Shown here one piece after another: positions 35,490 through 46,692 of a stretch of 64,000 nucleotides of DNA. The DNA lies in assembly GCF_009469695.1 (NCBI RefSeq), contig NZ_SSSR01000011.1, positions 1 to 64,000 of the forward strand, in the 5' to 3' direction. Origin of the DNA: Propionivibrio limicola (lineage in GTDB: Bacteria > Pseudomonadota > Gammaproteobacteria > Burkholderiales > Rhodocyclaceae). Below the pieces are notes generated by a model. That model was not told the origin of the DNA, made no database searches, and worked only from the letters and a program-made list of their open reading frames with translations. Position 1 is the first letter of the stretch, and each line of letters starts with the position of its first letter. The position numbers and the translations under genes were made by a program.

Positions 35490-37115
35490 TCAGTCGCGAG
35501 AAGCTGGCGATACTTCGCGCACGAGCGACCAGCGCTCGTTGTCGCCACTCCGTTCGAGCAATGCGCCGAGCTGCAAGGCGAGCGTCGACTCGTTGAGCGC
35601 ATCGACGATCCGGATCGATTGCGGCAGCGCCCGCGCAGACACGCCTTCCGGCAAGATCACCGTTGCACTGGAGCCACCCGGCTGATTCGGCAGCAGCAAG
35701 GCCGGATGGCGCGACAAGCGGCCAACCGGACGCTCTCGAATCTCGACGATCAGCGGCGACGGCTCGCCGGCAAGCGCGCTCGCCGAGACGCACAGCCCGC
35801 CTTCCTGCCGCATCCGCAAACGATCGATCCGCGCCAAGAGCCAGCCCCCCGGCGGGCCGACGCGCAAGGCGAGCAGACTGCCGAGCCGGAAACGGGACGG
35901 CGCCGCAGCCTCCGCCAGCCTCATCAGGCTGAACTGGCCGCCGTTTTTTGCGGCGACGCGCCAGCTTTCGACCACCCGCTCGTCAAAGCGGCTTTCGTCC
36001 CCCGGCACATGACCAAAAACGGCGAGCTGCTGGCGCTGCAGATAGCCACCATATTGCTGCAATGGATCATCAACCGCCTTCCGGAGCCCTTTACCCCCCA
36101 ACAACCGGAAGATGGCCTCGACGCCCGGCACGACATCCATCGGCACGAACGCCGCCACATCGGCCGTCAGCGCGGCAGACGGAGACGCCAGATTGACCAG
36201 CAAGCGGCTCAGCAGAGATACGCAGGCGTCGGCAGGCAGCGCGCTGCCCAGCTTCAACGCTTCCGGCGACTCGCCCTTGGCCAGCGCATCGAGACGCTGA
36301 CGGATTTTCCGCCGCACGCCATCAAGCCCCAGCCAACGCTCCGCAGCTGATCGATCATTCGAAAACGGACTGTCCTGCGCAAGATCGAGCGGCAGGCAAA
36401 CAGCGCCTTCGGACGGAGCCAGCAGCACCTCGGCCCGTTCCCGCCAGCGGGAAAGCCAGCGTATCACCGCGGAGAACTGAACGCGGCTGAACGAGTCCGG
36501 ACCGGCCTGATGCAGCATGAGCGCCATGCTGTAGTGACCGCAAGCCGTCGCCGCGCGGCCTTCGCCCCAAAGGCGGTCGTCGACCGGTTCGCGCGCGATG
36601 CCGAGCCGTTCGGCGGCGGCAAAAACAGCGTGCAAATCCCGCCAAAAGCCGGGTGCCGGCAGCGTTCCCGCCACATAGGCAGCCAGTTGCTCCATGCGCA
36701 AACAGGCCAACACCCGCTGCGTCACCTTGGCACGGTATTTGGCGAGCGCATCATCCTGCTTCAGACAGGCCTGCAAGCATGTCAGATAGCCGACGCGACA
36801 CGCCTGCCAGATGCCGTACGCCGAATCGAACGCCGATTGCTCGGCCGGCAACAGCGGCAACGCCTTGAACTCGAAGCGCCGCTGCGCATCGAGGCAGACG
36901 GTGAACACGATCTTGCGCAACACCTCCAGCGTTTTGAGGCGCTCGCGCGGAGAAACTGGAATTTGATTGAAGAACCGAAGTTGCGGAAGCAATTCGGCCA
37001 GCATGGCGGATGTATTCGCCAGCGGCTGGCTGGTCAGCCAGCGTTCTGCACTGTGGGCATCGGAAAATGCCGCCCTGATTTCTGTTTGCGTTTCTGCCAA
37101 GCAAGCCCCGGTCAT
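35490..37115 (-). CDS. Conserved protein of unknown function, 541 residues
   Basis: I do not recognise this family with confidence. The first ~330 residues are helical and contain a conserved-looking centre with LWGEGRAATACGHYSMALML and SRWRERAEVLL. The last ~150 residues are beta-rich (RFRLGSLLALRVGPPGGWLL, then PALLLPNQPGGSSATVILPE) and look like the PilZ-like C-terminal modules found in several betaproteobacterial proteins. There is no signal peptide or membrane helix. A role as a cyclic-di-GMP effector or chaperone-like factor is only a guess. It is preceded by a terminator and followed at a distance by cutA. Confidence 0.6.
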   Translation of the reverse strand: MTGACLAETQTEIRAAFSDAHSAERWLTSQPLANTSAMLAELLPQLRFFNQIPVSPRERLKTLEVLRKIVFTVCLDAQRRFEFKALPLLPAEQSAFDSAYGIWQACRVGYLTCLQACLKQDDALAKYRAKVTQRVLACLRMEQLAAYVAGTLPAPGFWRDLHAVFAAAERLGIAREPVDDRLWGEGRAATACGHYSMALMLHQAGPDSFSRVQFSAVIRWLSRWRERAEVLLAPSEGAVCLPLDLAQDSPFSNDRSAAERWLGLDGVRRKIRQRLDALAKGESPEALKLGSALPADACVSLLSRLLVNLASPSAALTADVAAFVPMDVVPGVEAIFRLLGGKGLRKAVDDPLQQYGGYLQRQQLAVFGHVPGDESRFDERVVESWRVAAKNGGQFSLMRLAEAAAPSRFRLGSLLALRVGPPGGWLLARIDRLRMRQEGGLCVSASALAGEPSPLIVEIRERPVGRLSRHPALLLPNQPGGSSATVILPEGVSARALPQSIRIVDALNESTLALQLGALLERSGDNERWSLVREVSPASRD

Positions 37116-37136
37116 TGACGCCCCTTTTATGGGTTA

Positions 37137-37163
37137 AAAGCCGCCCGGGCGGGGCGGCTTTCG
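37137..37163 (-). terminator. Intrinsic terminator after methylmalonyl-CoA epimerase gene
   Basis: AAAGCCGCCC (37137-37146) and GGGCGGCTTT (37152-37161) form a perfect 10-bp stem with a five-base loop. On the minus strand the stem runs into TTTTAACCC. It separates the mce transcript from the 541-residue protein gene. Confidence 0.75.
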
Positions 37164-37235
37164 ACAGATCCGGCAAAAGACGGCCATCCTGACAGCGGAG
37201 TGACTCAACCCTTCTGCCGCAACAATCCGGATGGA

Positions 37236-37649
37236 TTATTTCTTGCTTGGATCTTCACACAGCTCGAGCAGCACGCCGTGCGTCGACTTCGGGTGCAGGA
37301 AGGCGATGTCCAGACCTTCAGCGCCCTTGCGCGGAGCCTTGTCGATCAGTTGCACGCCGTTCTGTTCCAGTTCGGTCAGGTTTTCCTGAATGCCGCTGAC
37401 AGCGATGGCGATGTGCTGGATGCCCTCGCCCTTCTTCTCGATGAATTTACCGATCGGGCCGTCCGGTTCGGTCGATTCGAGCAGTTCGATCTTCGACTGG
37501 CCGATCTTGAAGAAAGCAGTGCGAACCTTCTGTTCCTTCACTTCTTCGATGGCATAGCACTTCAGGCCCAGCTGCTTTTCCCAGAACGGGATGGCTTCGT
37601 CGAGGCTTTTGACAGCAATACCGATATGCTCAATGTGCGACAGATTCAT
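37236..37649 (-). CDS. mce: Methylmalonyl-CoA epimerase
   Basis: A 137-residue vicinal-oxygen-chelate protein that interconverts (2R)- and (2S)-methylmalonyl-CoA for the B12-dependent mutase. Metal ligands are visible in [14 protein letters not shown] (His), [14 protein letters not shown] (Glu), [12 protein letters not shown] (His) and HGVLLELCE (Glu). Length fits the family. The ATG at 37649 with AAAGGAAAA upstream is chosen over an ATG 60 bases earlier. Confidence 0.93.
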   Translation of the reverse strand: MNLSHIEHIGIAVKSLDEAIPFWEKQLGLKCYAIEEVKEQKVRTAFFKIGQSKIELLESTEPDGPIGKFIEKKGEGIQHIAIAVSGIQENLTELEQNGVQLIDKAPRKGAEGLDIAFLHPKSTHGVLLELCEDPSKK

Positions 37650-37737
37650 TGCGTTTTCCTTTAACGAGGGTGAAACAAAGTTGCGTTGGTACAGACGGCG
37701 ATTATCCAATAAAAATCAACGTTTGAGTGCCGGCACG

Positions 37738-39144
37738 CTAATCGTCGCGTGCCGCGCGCCTCACCGCGCCGGAGGTGACGACGGTCCCCTCGCGCGAAAA
37801 GGCTTCCACGTTCTTCTCGATGCTGTCAGGGTCGTAGAGATAGTTCACCATCAGCCCGTAGGACTGCTTGAGGCCATTTTCGGATGTATCGGCAAAATAG
37901 TTGATGCGCTCGATGCGCGCGCCGTTGCCGAGATGGAAACGCGACACCGGATCGACGGGGCGGTCGCCGCTTTTGGCGGTCAGGAAGTACTTGGCGGCAA
38001 GCCGCGTCAGCCCCGGCTGCAGCGCGCGGACGAGGCGCGGCTGGGCCGCCCATTCATTGCTGGCCAGCAACTTGCGCACATCCTCGGCGGATTCGATGGC
38101 GGCCCCCAGCTCCGCAGCGTGACGTGCGACGCGCACGAGCATTTCCTTGTTGAAGACCTGATCCCATAGCTCGGGATTCTTGTCCAGCCAGCGCCGCAAA
38201 CCGGGGATCGGCGACAGCGTGGCGAAGGTCGTCAGACGCGGGAAATCGCGCTTGAGATCCTCGACGACGCGCTTCAGCAGGAAGTTGCCAAAGGAAACGC
38301 CGCGCAAGCCGACCTGCGTGTTCGAGATCGAATAGAAGATGGCCGTCTTGGCGCGCTGTGCGTCGAACACCGGTGCCTTCTCGTCGAGCAGCGCCTGCAC
38401 GTTGTCGGCCAGTTCCTCGACCAGCGCCACCTCGACGAAGATCAGCGGCTCCATCGGCATGCGCGGATGGAAGAAGGCGTAGCAACGTCGGTCCGAATCG
38501 AGCCGGTTCTTGAGGTCGCTCCACGAACGGATTTCGTGCACCGCTTCGTACTCGATCAGTTTCTCAAGCAGCCCCGCCGGGGAATTCCACGAGATGCGCT
38601 GCAGTTCAAGGAAGCCGACGTCGAACCAAGCAGAGAGCCGCGTTTCGAGTTCGCGATCCAGAGCCCGCAGTGCCGGGTCTTTCTCCTGCAGACGCAACAG
38701 GTCGGCACGCAGGTCGACCAGGAACTTGACGCCCTGCGGCATCGCATTGAACTGCGTCAGGATGCGCAGGCGCGACGAACGCATCGCCGCCCGCAACGCC
38801 GACTCGGCGGCCCATTGCTCATCGTTGCCGATCGCCGCCTGATATTTTTCGTGCGCCCTGGCCACCGCTTTCGGGTCCGGCCCGAACTCCGTCGCGATCA
38901 GCCGCAGGAAGGCCAAGCGCCCGGCATCGCCCAGCCCGAGATACGTTTCGGCCAGCCGCACCGCACGCTGACGGGCCGAGATTTCACCTCCGGCCCCCGC
39001 CACACATTCCTTGAGTTGCTCCTGCACCTGCGCCAGCTTGCGGGCACTCAAACCACCGTCGGTTTCCCGCTCGCCGAGCAACTTGCGGACCTTTTCGATA
39101 CCCCGTGCAACAATTCCTTCGGACACTTCGTTTCTCCCGATCAA
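37738..39144 (-). CDS. Malonyl-CoA decarboxylase
   Basis: A 468-residue MCD-family enzyme that converts malonyl-CoA to acetyl-CoA. The helical N-terminal domain (~1-170) is followed by a GNAT-like catalytic domain. The likely catalytic Ser is in FATLSPIPGLRRWL and the His in VSRFHLGNGARIER; HPRMPMEPLIFVEVAL and VGLRGVSFGNFLLK are also typical. It lies upstream of mce on the same strand, about 90 bases apart. Confidence 0.93.
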   Translation of the reverse strand: MIGRNEVSEGIVARGIEKVRKLLGERETDGGLSARKLAQVQEQLKECVAGAGGEISARQRAVRLAETYLGLGDAGRLAFLRLIATEFGPDPKAVARAHEKYQAAIGNDEQWAAESALRAAMRSSRLRILTQFNAMPQGVKFLVDLRADLLRLQEKDPALRALDRELETRLSAWFDVGFLELQRISWNSPAGLLEKLIEYEAVHEIRSWSDLKNRLDSDRRCYAFFHPRMPMEPLIFVEVALVEELADNVQALLDEKAPVFDAQRAKTAIFYSISNTQVGLRGVSFGNFLLKRVVEDLKRDFPRLTTFATLSPIPGLRRWLDKNPELWDQVFNKEMLVRVARHAAELGAAIESAEDVRKLLASNEWAAQPRLVRALQPGLTRLAAKYFLTAKSGDRPVDPVSRFHLGNGARIERINYFADTSENGLKQSYGLMVNYLYDPDSIEKNVEAFSREGTVVTSGAVRRAARDD

Positions 39145-39185
39145 CCGTCAGGCGAGCGAAAGCCACACGTGCTCGCAGACGGGCG

Positions 39186-39983
39186 TCAAACACGCTGCCG
39201 ATAAGCCCAGGCCAGCATGACACCACCGGCCACAATCATTGGCAGGGACAACCACTGCCCCATGCTGATGACTTCCGACAACCCGAAAATTCCGGCATCC
39301 GGCGTACGGAAATACTCGGCCAGAAAACGGAAACAGCCATAGCCAGCGAGGAACGCACCGGATACGGCACCACGCGGCCGGTCGCCGCGCGCAAACAACC
39401 ACAGGATGATGAACAGCGCCACGCCCTCCAGCCCCGCCTGATAGAGCGGCGACGGATGGCGCGGCAGGTTATCGACATGCGGAAAGACCATCGCCCACGG
39501 CAACGAGGGATCGGCGACCCGCCCCCACAATTCACCATTGATGAAGTTGCCGATGCGGCCGGCGGCCAGGCCGAGCGGCACGAGCGGGGCGATAAAGTCG
39601 GTGATTTCGAGCCAGTGCTTGCCCGTCTTGCGAGCGAAGAGCGTCATCGCCACCAGCACGCCGAGAAAGCCGCCGTGGAAAGACATGCCGCCTTTCCAGA
39701 CCGCGAAAATCTGCGTCGGGTGCGAAAAATAGTAGCCAGGCGCGTAAAACAGCACTTCGCCCAAGCGGCCACCAACGATGACGCCGAGCACGCCGTAAAA
39801 CAGCAGATCGTCGAGATGCTGCACGGTCCAGCCGGTGCGCTGGTAATACGGATGCGTCTGAATGCGCAGCTTGCCGAGCCACCAGAACTGGAGGAAGGCC
39901 GCCAGATACATCAGGCCATACCAGCGGACAGCAAAAGGCCCCAACGAGAAGGCCACCGGATCGAACTGGGGAAAGGTCATCAT
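39186..39983 (-). CDS. lgt: Prolipoprotein diacylglyceryl transferase Lgt
   Basis: A 265-residue inner-membrane enzyme that attaches diacylglycerol to the lipobox Cys of lipoproteins. Seven membrane helices are likely. Motifs: [22 protein letters not shown], the signature [15 protein letters not shown] and [13 protein letters not shown]. The double ATG at 39983 fits the conserved N-terminus. A TATAAT lies only ~13 bases before it (39996-40001), so either the mRNA leader is very short or the hexamer is fortuitous. It is divergent from ilvD. Confidence 0.95.
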   Translation of the reverse strand: MMTFPQFDPVAFSLGPFAVRWYGLMYLAAFLQFWWLGKLRIQTHPYYQRTGWTVQHLDDLLFYGVLGVIVGGRLGEVLFYAPGYYFSHPTQIFAVWKGGMSFHGGFLGVLVAMTLFARKTGKHWLEITDFIAPLVPLGLAAGRIGNFINGELWGRVADPSLPWAMVFPHVDNLPRHPSPLYQAGLEGVALFIILWLFARGDRPRGAVSGAFLAGYGCFRFLAEYFRTPDAGIFGLSEVISMGQWLSLPMIVAGGVMLAWAYRQRV

Positions 39984-40205
39984 GGTGAAAAACATTATAC
40001 CCACCGATAGCGGCGAACATGCCGTCATTTCCCGGCATAGGAAGCGCTTCGTCGGCCATCGCGAAAGACGCGCTTCCCACCGGATGAGCACCGCTGTTCC
40101 TTTTCCGTCAGCCGGCTTCGCCAGCGAACTCTTTCCGACGCTCTTTCGGTAGAATTGACCAATTCGACGTTTGCGTCCGCAAATCGCTTTCAAGGAGACC
40201 CCGAC

Positions 40206-42065
40206 ATGCCCGATTACCGTTCCCGCACCTCGACCCACGGCCGCAACATGGCTGGCGCCCGCTCGCTTTGGCGCGCCACCGGCATGAAGGATGGCGACTT
40301 CGGCAAGCCGATCATCGCCGTCGTCAACTCCTTCACCCAGTTCGTGCCGGGCCACGTGCACCTCAAGGACCTCGGTCAGATGGTGGCACGCGAGATCGAA
40401 GCGGCCGGCGGCGTCGCCAAGGAATTCGACACCATCGCCATCGATGACGGCATCGCCATGGGCCACGACGGCATGCTCTACTCGCTGCCCTCGCGCGACC
40501 TGATCGCCGACTCGGTCGAGTACATGGTCAACGCCCACTGCGCCGACGCCATGGTCTGCATTTCCAACTGCGACAAGATCACCCCGGGCATGCTGATGGC
40601 CGCGATGCGCGTCAACATCCCGACCATCTTCGTTTCCGGCGGCCCGATGGAAGCCGGCAAGGTCGTGCTGCACGGCAAGGTCATTCACCTCGACCTCGTC
40701 GACGCCATGGTCCAGGCGGCCGACAGTTCCGTCTGCGACGCCGACGTCGACGCCATCGAACGCTCCGCCTGCCCGACCTGCGGTTCCTGCTCCGGCATGT
40801 TCACCGCCAACTCGATGAATTGTCTAACCGAGGCGCTCGGCCTGTCGCTGCCGGGCAACGGCACGCTCGTCGCCACCCACGCCGACCGCAAGGAACTGTT
40901 CCTCAAGGCCGGCCGCCAGATCGTCGAACTCTGCCGCCGTTACTATGAGAAAGACGACGCCTCGGTGCTGCCGCGCGGCATCGCCACCTTCGAAGCCTTT
41001 GAAAACGCCATGACGCTCGACGTCGCCATGGGCGGCTCGACCAACACCGTGTTGCACCTCTTGGCCGTCGCGCAGGAAGCCGGCGTCGATTTCACGATGG
41101 CCGACATCGACCGCATCTCGCGCAAGGTGCCCTGCCTGTGCAAGGTCGCTCCGATGACCGACAAGTACCACATCGAGGACGTGCATCGCGCCGGCGGCAT
41201 CTTCGGCATTCTCGGCGAACTCGACCGGGCGGGCCTGATCCACCGCAAGACCGCGACCGTGCATGGCAAGAACCTCGGCGAGGCGCTCGACATGTGGGAC
41301 GTCATGCGCCACGGACAGGACATCAAGGTGCACGAGTTCTACCGCGCCGCGCCGGGCGGCATCCCAACCCAAGTCGCCTTCTCGCAGGACAAGCGCTTCA
41401 ACGAACTTGACCTCGACCGCACGCACGGCTGTATCCGCGACAAGGCCAATGCCTACTCGCAGGAAGGCGGCCTCGCCGTGCTGTTCGGCAACATTGCCGA
41501 AGACGGCTGCATCGTCAAGACGGCGGGCGTCGATGAAAGCATCTGGAAATTCACCGGCAAGGCGAAGGTTTTCGAAAGCCAGGACGCGGCCGTGCAAGGC
41601 ATTCTCGGCGACGAAGTCAAAGCCGGCGACGTCGTCGTCATCCGCTACGAAGGCCCGCAAGGCGGCCCGGGCATGCAGGAAATGCTCTACCCGACCTCGT
41701 ATCTCAAGTCGAAGGGACTCGGCAAGGACTGCGCGCTGCTCACCGACGGCCGTTTCTCGGGCGGCACCTCGGGCCTGTCGATCGGCCACGCCTCGCCGGA
41801 AGCCGCTGAAGGCGGCGCCATCGGCCTGATCGAAGACGGCGACACCATCGAGATCAACATCCCCGCCCGCAGCATTCAGCTCATGATTTCCGACGCCGAC
41901 CTCGAAGCCCGCCGCGATGCGATGGAAGCGAAGAAGGACCAAGCCTGGCAACCGGCCAAGCCACGCCCGCGCATCGTTTCCAAGGCGCTGCAGGCTTACG
42001 CGCTGATGGCCACGTCGGCGGCCAAAGGCGCGGTACGCGACCTCGATCAGCTCAAGCGCCGCTAA
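40206..42065 (+). CDS. ilvD: Dihydroxy-acid dehydratase IlvD
   Basis: A 619-residue Fe-S enzyme of branched-chain amino acid synthesis. Cluster ligands are in [12 protein letters not shown] and [39 protein letters not shown] is the active-site region near the C-terminus. The ATG at 40206 has AAGGAGACC upstream. A strong terminator follows at 42204 before the branched-chain amino acid transporter genes. Confidence 0.97.
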   Translation: MPDYRSRTSTHGRNMAGARSLWRATGMKDGDFGKPIIAVVNSFTQFVPGHVHLKDLGQMVAREIEAAGGVAKEFDTIAIDDGIAMGHDGMLYSLPSRDLIADSVEYMVNAHCADAMVCISNCDKITPGMLMAAMRVNIPTIFVSGGPMEAGKVVLHGKVIHLDLVDAMVQAADSSVCDADVDAIERSACPTCGSCSGMFTANSMNCLTEALGLSLPGNGTLVATHADRKELFLKAGRQIVELCRRYYEKDDASVLPRGIATFEAFENAMTLDVAMGGSTNTVLHLLAVAQEAGVDFTMADIDRISRKVPCLCKVAPMTDKYHIEDVHRAGGIFGILGELDRAGLIHRKTATVHGKNLGEALDMWDVMRHGQDIKVHEFYRAAPGGIPTQVAFSQDKRFNELDLDRTHGCIRDKANAYSQEGGLAVLFGNIAEDGCIVKTAGVDESIWKFTGKAKVFESQDAAVQGILGDEVKAGDVVVIRYEGPQGGPGMQEMLYPTSYLKSKGLGKDCALLTDGRFSGGTSGLSIGHASPEAAEGGAIGLIEDGDTIEINIPARSIQLMISDADLEARRDAMEAKKDQAWQPAKPRPRIVSKALQAYALMATSAAKGAVRDLDQLKRR

Positions 42066-42419
42066 TCCCCGGGAGCCCGCCGCCACCAGCCAAAGAAGAA
42101 CATGAACCTCCCCGGCTTCGTCCCACGCCTTGCCGCCGACTCCCCGGTCGCGGCGGACGAAGCCGGCCCGCTGGCCCGCGAGACTCTCCAGCAGAAGCCC
42201 CTCACAACGCCCCGCCGGTACCACACCGCGACGGGGCGTTGTTTTATCCGCCGCACCAAAGCAGTGCTTGCAGCCAATCGCGCTGCACTCGATTTAGCCG
42301 CAAGCACTTGCGCTCCCCTCCGTCGGCTGATGGCACGAATCATGCGTCCGCCGGCCACGTCACACGTCCGTAACTGCCAGAACCTTTTTCCCACCCAACG
42401 CTTCCGGAGGTAAATCAAG
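42066..42419. other. 354-base gap between ilvD and livK
   Basis: The gap holds a strong intrinsic terminator (listed separately) and otherwise no supported gene. A 103-codon frame from 42102 spans the terminator hairpin, lacks conserved residues and is not rich in Leu, Ile or Val codons, so it is not a leader peptide of the classical attenuation kind. The ~170 bases after the terminator presumably contain the liv promoter, but no clear -35/-10 pair was identified. Confidence 0.5.
42204..42246 (+). terminator. Strong intrinsic terminator after ilvD
   Basis: ACAACGCCCCG (42204-42214) and CGGGGCGTTGT (42232-42242) form a perfect 11-bp stem with a 17-base loop, ending in TTTTAT. It most likely ends ilvD transcription; an attenuator role for livK cannot be excluded. 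Confidence 0.85.
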
Positions 42420-43655
42420 ATGCAGCATTCACGCCTTTCCAGCATGACACTCGCCGTCGCCGCCGCCCTCGCCATGATCGGCTGCGGCCAGAAGGAAGAA
42501 CCGAAGCCAGAAGCCGCGCCCGTTGCCGCCCCCGAGGCCGCCAAGCCAGAAATTTCCGTCGCCATCGGCCACGTCGCCCCGCTGACCGGCCCGCAGGCCC
42601 ATCTCGGCAAGGACAATGAAAACGCCGCCCGCATGGCGATCGACGCGCTGAACGGCCAGGGCGTCGAAATCGGCGGCTCGAAGGTCAAGTTCACGCTGGT
42701 TGCCGAAGACGACCAGGCCGACCCGAAGCAGGGCACCATCGTCGCCCAGAAGCTGGTCGACGCCAAGGTTAACGGCGTCATCGGCCACCTCAATTCCGGC
42801 ACCACGATCCCCGCCTCGAAAATCTACTTCGACGCCGGCCTCCCGCAGATCTCGCCGTCATCGACCAACCCGAAATACACCCAGCAGGGCTTTGCCACCG
42901 CCTTCCGCGTCATGGCCAACGACGTGCAACAGGGCAAGGTACTCGGCGAATACGCCATCAAGCAGCTGGCTGGCAAGACCGTCGCCATCGTCGATGACCG
43001 CACCGCTTACGGGCAGGGGCTGGCCGACGAAGTCGAGAAGGGCGTTGTCGCCGCCGGCGGCAAGGTCGCCACGCGCGAATTCACCAACGACAAGGCCACC
43101 GATTTCGCGGCCATCCTGACCAAGATCAAGTCGAAGAAGGTTGACGTCATCTTCTACGGCGGCATGGACGCCCAGGGCGGACCGATGGCCAAGCAGATGA
43201 AGTCGCTCGGCCTGAAAGCCAAATTCCTGACCGGCGACGGCGCCTGCACGCCGGAATTCATCAAGCTCGCCGGCGAAGCCAGCGAAGGCCAGTTCTGTTC
43301 GCTGCCGGGCGTGCCGCTCGACCAGATGCCGGGCGGCAAGGCGTTCGGCGACACGTTCAACGCCAAGTATGGCCAGATCCAGCTGTACGCGCCCTATGTG
43401 TACGACGCCGTGATGGTCATGGCCGAAGCCATGAAGCGCGCCAACTCGGTCGAACCGGCCAAATACCTGCCTGAAATCGGCAAGACCGACTATCAGGGCG
43501 TGTCGGCCAAGATCCAGTTCGACGACAAGGGCGACCTGAAGGGCGGCGCCATTTCGCTCTATCAGGTCAAGGATGGCAAGTGGGAGTACCGCGAAACCAT
43601 CGGCGGCGCCCCCGCCGCACCGGCTGAAGAGCCGAAGAAGGACGAAGCCAAGTAA
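42420..43655 (+). CDS. livK: Branched-chain amino acid ABC transporter, substrate-binding lipoprotein
   Basis: A 411-residue periplasmic binding protein of the Leu/Ile/Val family. The N-terminal signal ends in a lipobox (AMIGC), predicting a lipoprotein, followed by a Pro/Ala/Glu linker. The core begins ISVAIGHVAPLTGPQAHLGK and has GVIGHLNSGTTIPASKIY and AYGQGLADEVEKG. The C-terminal tail is Ala/Pro/Lys-rich. It is followed by a hairpin repeat and then livH-M-G-F. Substrate could be Leu/Ile/Val or another amide-type compound. Confidence 0.93.
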   Translation: MQHSRLSSMTLAVAAALAMIGCGQKEEPKPEAAPVAAPEAAKPEISVAIGHVAPLTGPQAHLGKDNENAARMAIDALNGQGVEIGGSKVKFTLVAEDDQADPKQGTIVAQKLVDAKVNGVIGHLNSGTTIPASKIYFDAGLPQISPSSTNPKYTQQGFATAFRVMANDVQQGKVLGEYAIKQLAGKTVAIVDDRTAYGQGLADEVEKGVVAAGGKVATREFTNDKATDFAAILTKIKSKKVDVIFYGGMDAQGGPMAKQMKSLGLKAKFLTGDGACTPEFIKLAGEASEGQFCSLPGVPLDQMPGGKAFGDTFNAKYGQIQLYAPYVYDAVMVMAEAMKRANSVEPAKYLPEIGKTDYQGVSAKIQFDDKGDLKGGAISLYQVKDGKWEYRETIGGAPAAPAEEPKKDEAK

Positions 43656-43697
43656 TTAGCCGATAGTCAGTCATATTGAAGGGCATGGACAAATGCT

Positions 43698-43789
43698 TCA
43701 CCACCAAGACGCCAAGAACACAAAGATTCACCAAGAAAACAGGACGTTAACTTGGTGCTCTCTTGGTGTGCTTGGTGCCTTGGTGGTTC
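43698..43789. repeat. CCAAG-type hairpin repeat, type B relative (copy 4)
   Basis: Left arm TCACCACCAAGACGCCAAGA with further CACAAAGATTCACCAAG units pairs with CTTGGTGCTCTCTTGGTGTG and CTTGGTGCCTTGGTGG on the right. The architecture (two long arms of short tandem units, AT-rich loop, starting TTCACCAC) is that of the ACAGAG hairpins, but the unit is CCAAGA. It separates livK from livH within the transporter operon. Confidence 0.85.
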
Positions 43790-43883
43790 GCTTTTTTCGT
43801 TGACTGACTACTAGCCGCTGGCTGGCCGGATGAGCGTTTGCCATCCAGCGGTTTTAACGCCTCACTCCCGGATTCAAGACACG

Positions 43884-44806
43884 ATGGACATTTTCATCCA
43901 GCAAATCATCAACGGCCTGGTGCTCGGCAGCATCTACGCCCTGGTCGCGCTGGGCTACACGATGGTGTACGGCATCATGGGGCTGATCAACTTCGCGCAC
44001 GGCGAAGTGGTCATGATCGGCGCCATGGTCGCGCTCTCCGTCGTCAAGGCGCTGGCCGCCAGTGGCCTGCCCGTCTTTGCCGTCATCCTGATCGCGCTCG
44101 CTGCCGCCGCGCTGGTATGCATGGCGATCGGCTTTTCCGTCGAACGCATCGCCTATCGGCCGTTGCGCCGTGCGCACAAGCTGGCGCCACTGATCACCGC
44201 CATCGGCATTTCGATCATCCTGCAACACACGGCGATGCTCGTCTGGGGGCGCAACTACCACGCTTTCCCGCCGATCCTGCCGGCTTCCGCCCATGAGATT
44301 TTCGGGGCGACGATCACCAGCCTGCAGGTCGCCATTGTGCTGATCGCCGGATTGATGATGGCCGGCCTGATGGTGCTCATCAACCACACGCGCTTCGGCC
44401 GTGCCATGCGCGCCACCTCGGAAAACCCGCAGATCGCCCAGCTGATGGGCGTCGATATCAACAAGATCATCTCTGCCACCTTCGTCATCGGCTCGGCGCT
44501 GGCCGCCGTCGCCGGCCTGATGGTCAGCGCCAACTACTCGATCGCGCATTACTACATGGGCTTCATGCTCGGCCTGAAGGCGTTCACCGCGGCGGTACTG
44601 GGCGGCATCGGCAACATCGCCGGCGCCGTGCTCGGCGGCATCCTGCTCGGGCTAATCGAGGCACTCGGCGCCGGCTACATCGGCGACCTGACCGGCGGTT
44701 TCCTCGGTAGCCACTACCAGGACATCTTCGCCTTCTTCGTGCTGATCGGCGTGCTCATCTTCCGCCCCTCGGGCCTGATCGGCGAACGCGTTTCGGAGCG
44801 TGCCTA

Positions 44807-44807
<1 letters not shown>
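43884..44807 (+). CDS. livH: Branched-chain amino acid ABC transporter permease LivH
   Basis: A 307-residue membrane protein. N-terminal FIQQIINGLVLGSIYALVAL and GYTMVYGIMGLINFAHGEV are diagnostic for LivH; AVLGGIGNIAGAVLGGILLG lies near the C-terminus. The ATG at 43884 is chosen from the conserved N-terminus. Its stop TAATG overlaps the livM start by one base. Confidence 0.96.
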
Positions 44808-45912
<1,105 letters not shown>

Positions 45913-45916
<4 letters not shown>

Positions 45917-46692
45917 GTACCGTTAGCCCCACCCTGCTCGAAGCGCGCGCCATTGCCAAGCACTTCGGCGGCGTCAAGGCGCTCACCGACGTTTCGCTGA
46001 GCATCCGGCGCGGCGAAATCTACGGCCTGATCGGCCCCAACGGCGCCGGCAAGACGACCTTCTTCAACGTGTTGACCGGGCTTTACCACCCGGACGGCGG
46101 CGAATTGCACTTCGACGGCGAGAAGCTGCAGGCCAGCGCCCCGCACAAGGCGGCGCAGCGCGGCATCGCCCGCACTTTCCAGAACATCCGTCTGTTCGGC
46201 AACATGACGGCCATCGAGAACGTCATGGTCGGCCGCCATGTGCGCACCCGCGCCGGCGTCTTCGGCGCGATCCTGCACGACCCGTTCACGAAACGCGAAG
46301 AAGCCGCCATCCACCGCCGCGCCGAGGAACTGCTGCATTACGTCGGAATCGACCACCGCGCCAACGATCTGGCGAAACACCTGTCCTACGGCGACCAGCG
46401 CCGGCTCGAAATCGCCCGCGCCCTGGCCACCGAACCGAAATTGCTGGCGCTCGACGAACCGGCCGCCGGCATGAACGGCACCGAGACCGAGGAATTGCGC
46501 GTGCTGATCGAAGGCATCCGCGCCGACGGCATCACCGTGCTGCTCATCGAACACGACGTCAAGCTGGTCATGGGCCTGTGCGACCGGGTCGCCGTGCTCG
46601 ATTACGGCGTCAAGATCTGCGAGGACATCCCCGCCGTCGTGCAGAAAGATCCGAAAGTCATTGAAGCTTATCTGGGAGGCAGCGTTGCTTGA
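45913..46692 (+). CDS. livG: Branched-chain amino acid ABC transporter ATP-binding protein LivG
   Basis: A 259-residue ATPase. Walker A GPNGAGKTTFFNVLTG, RTFQNIRLFGNMTAIENVMV (LivG-type), signature LSYGDQRRLEIARAL and Walker B LLALDEPAAGMN are intact. The ATG at 45913 follows GGAGGGCG. It overlaps livF by eight bases. Confidence 0.96.

Noticed and set aside
42102-42413. 103-codon frame between ilvD and livK as a leader peptide for attenuation
   Set aside because: It spans a terminator stem, lacks a run of Leu/Ile/Val codons and shows no conservation that I can see.
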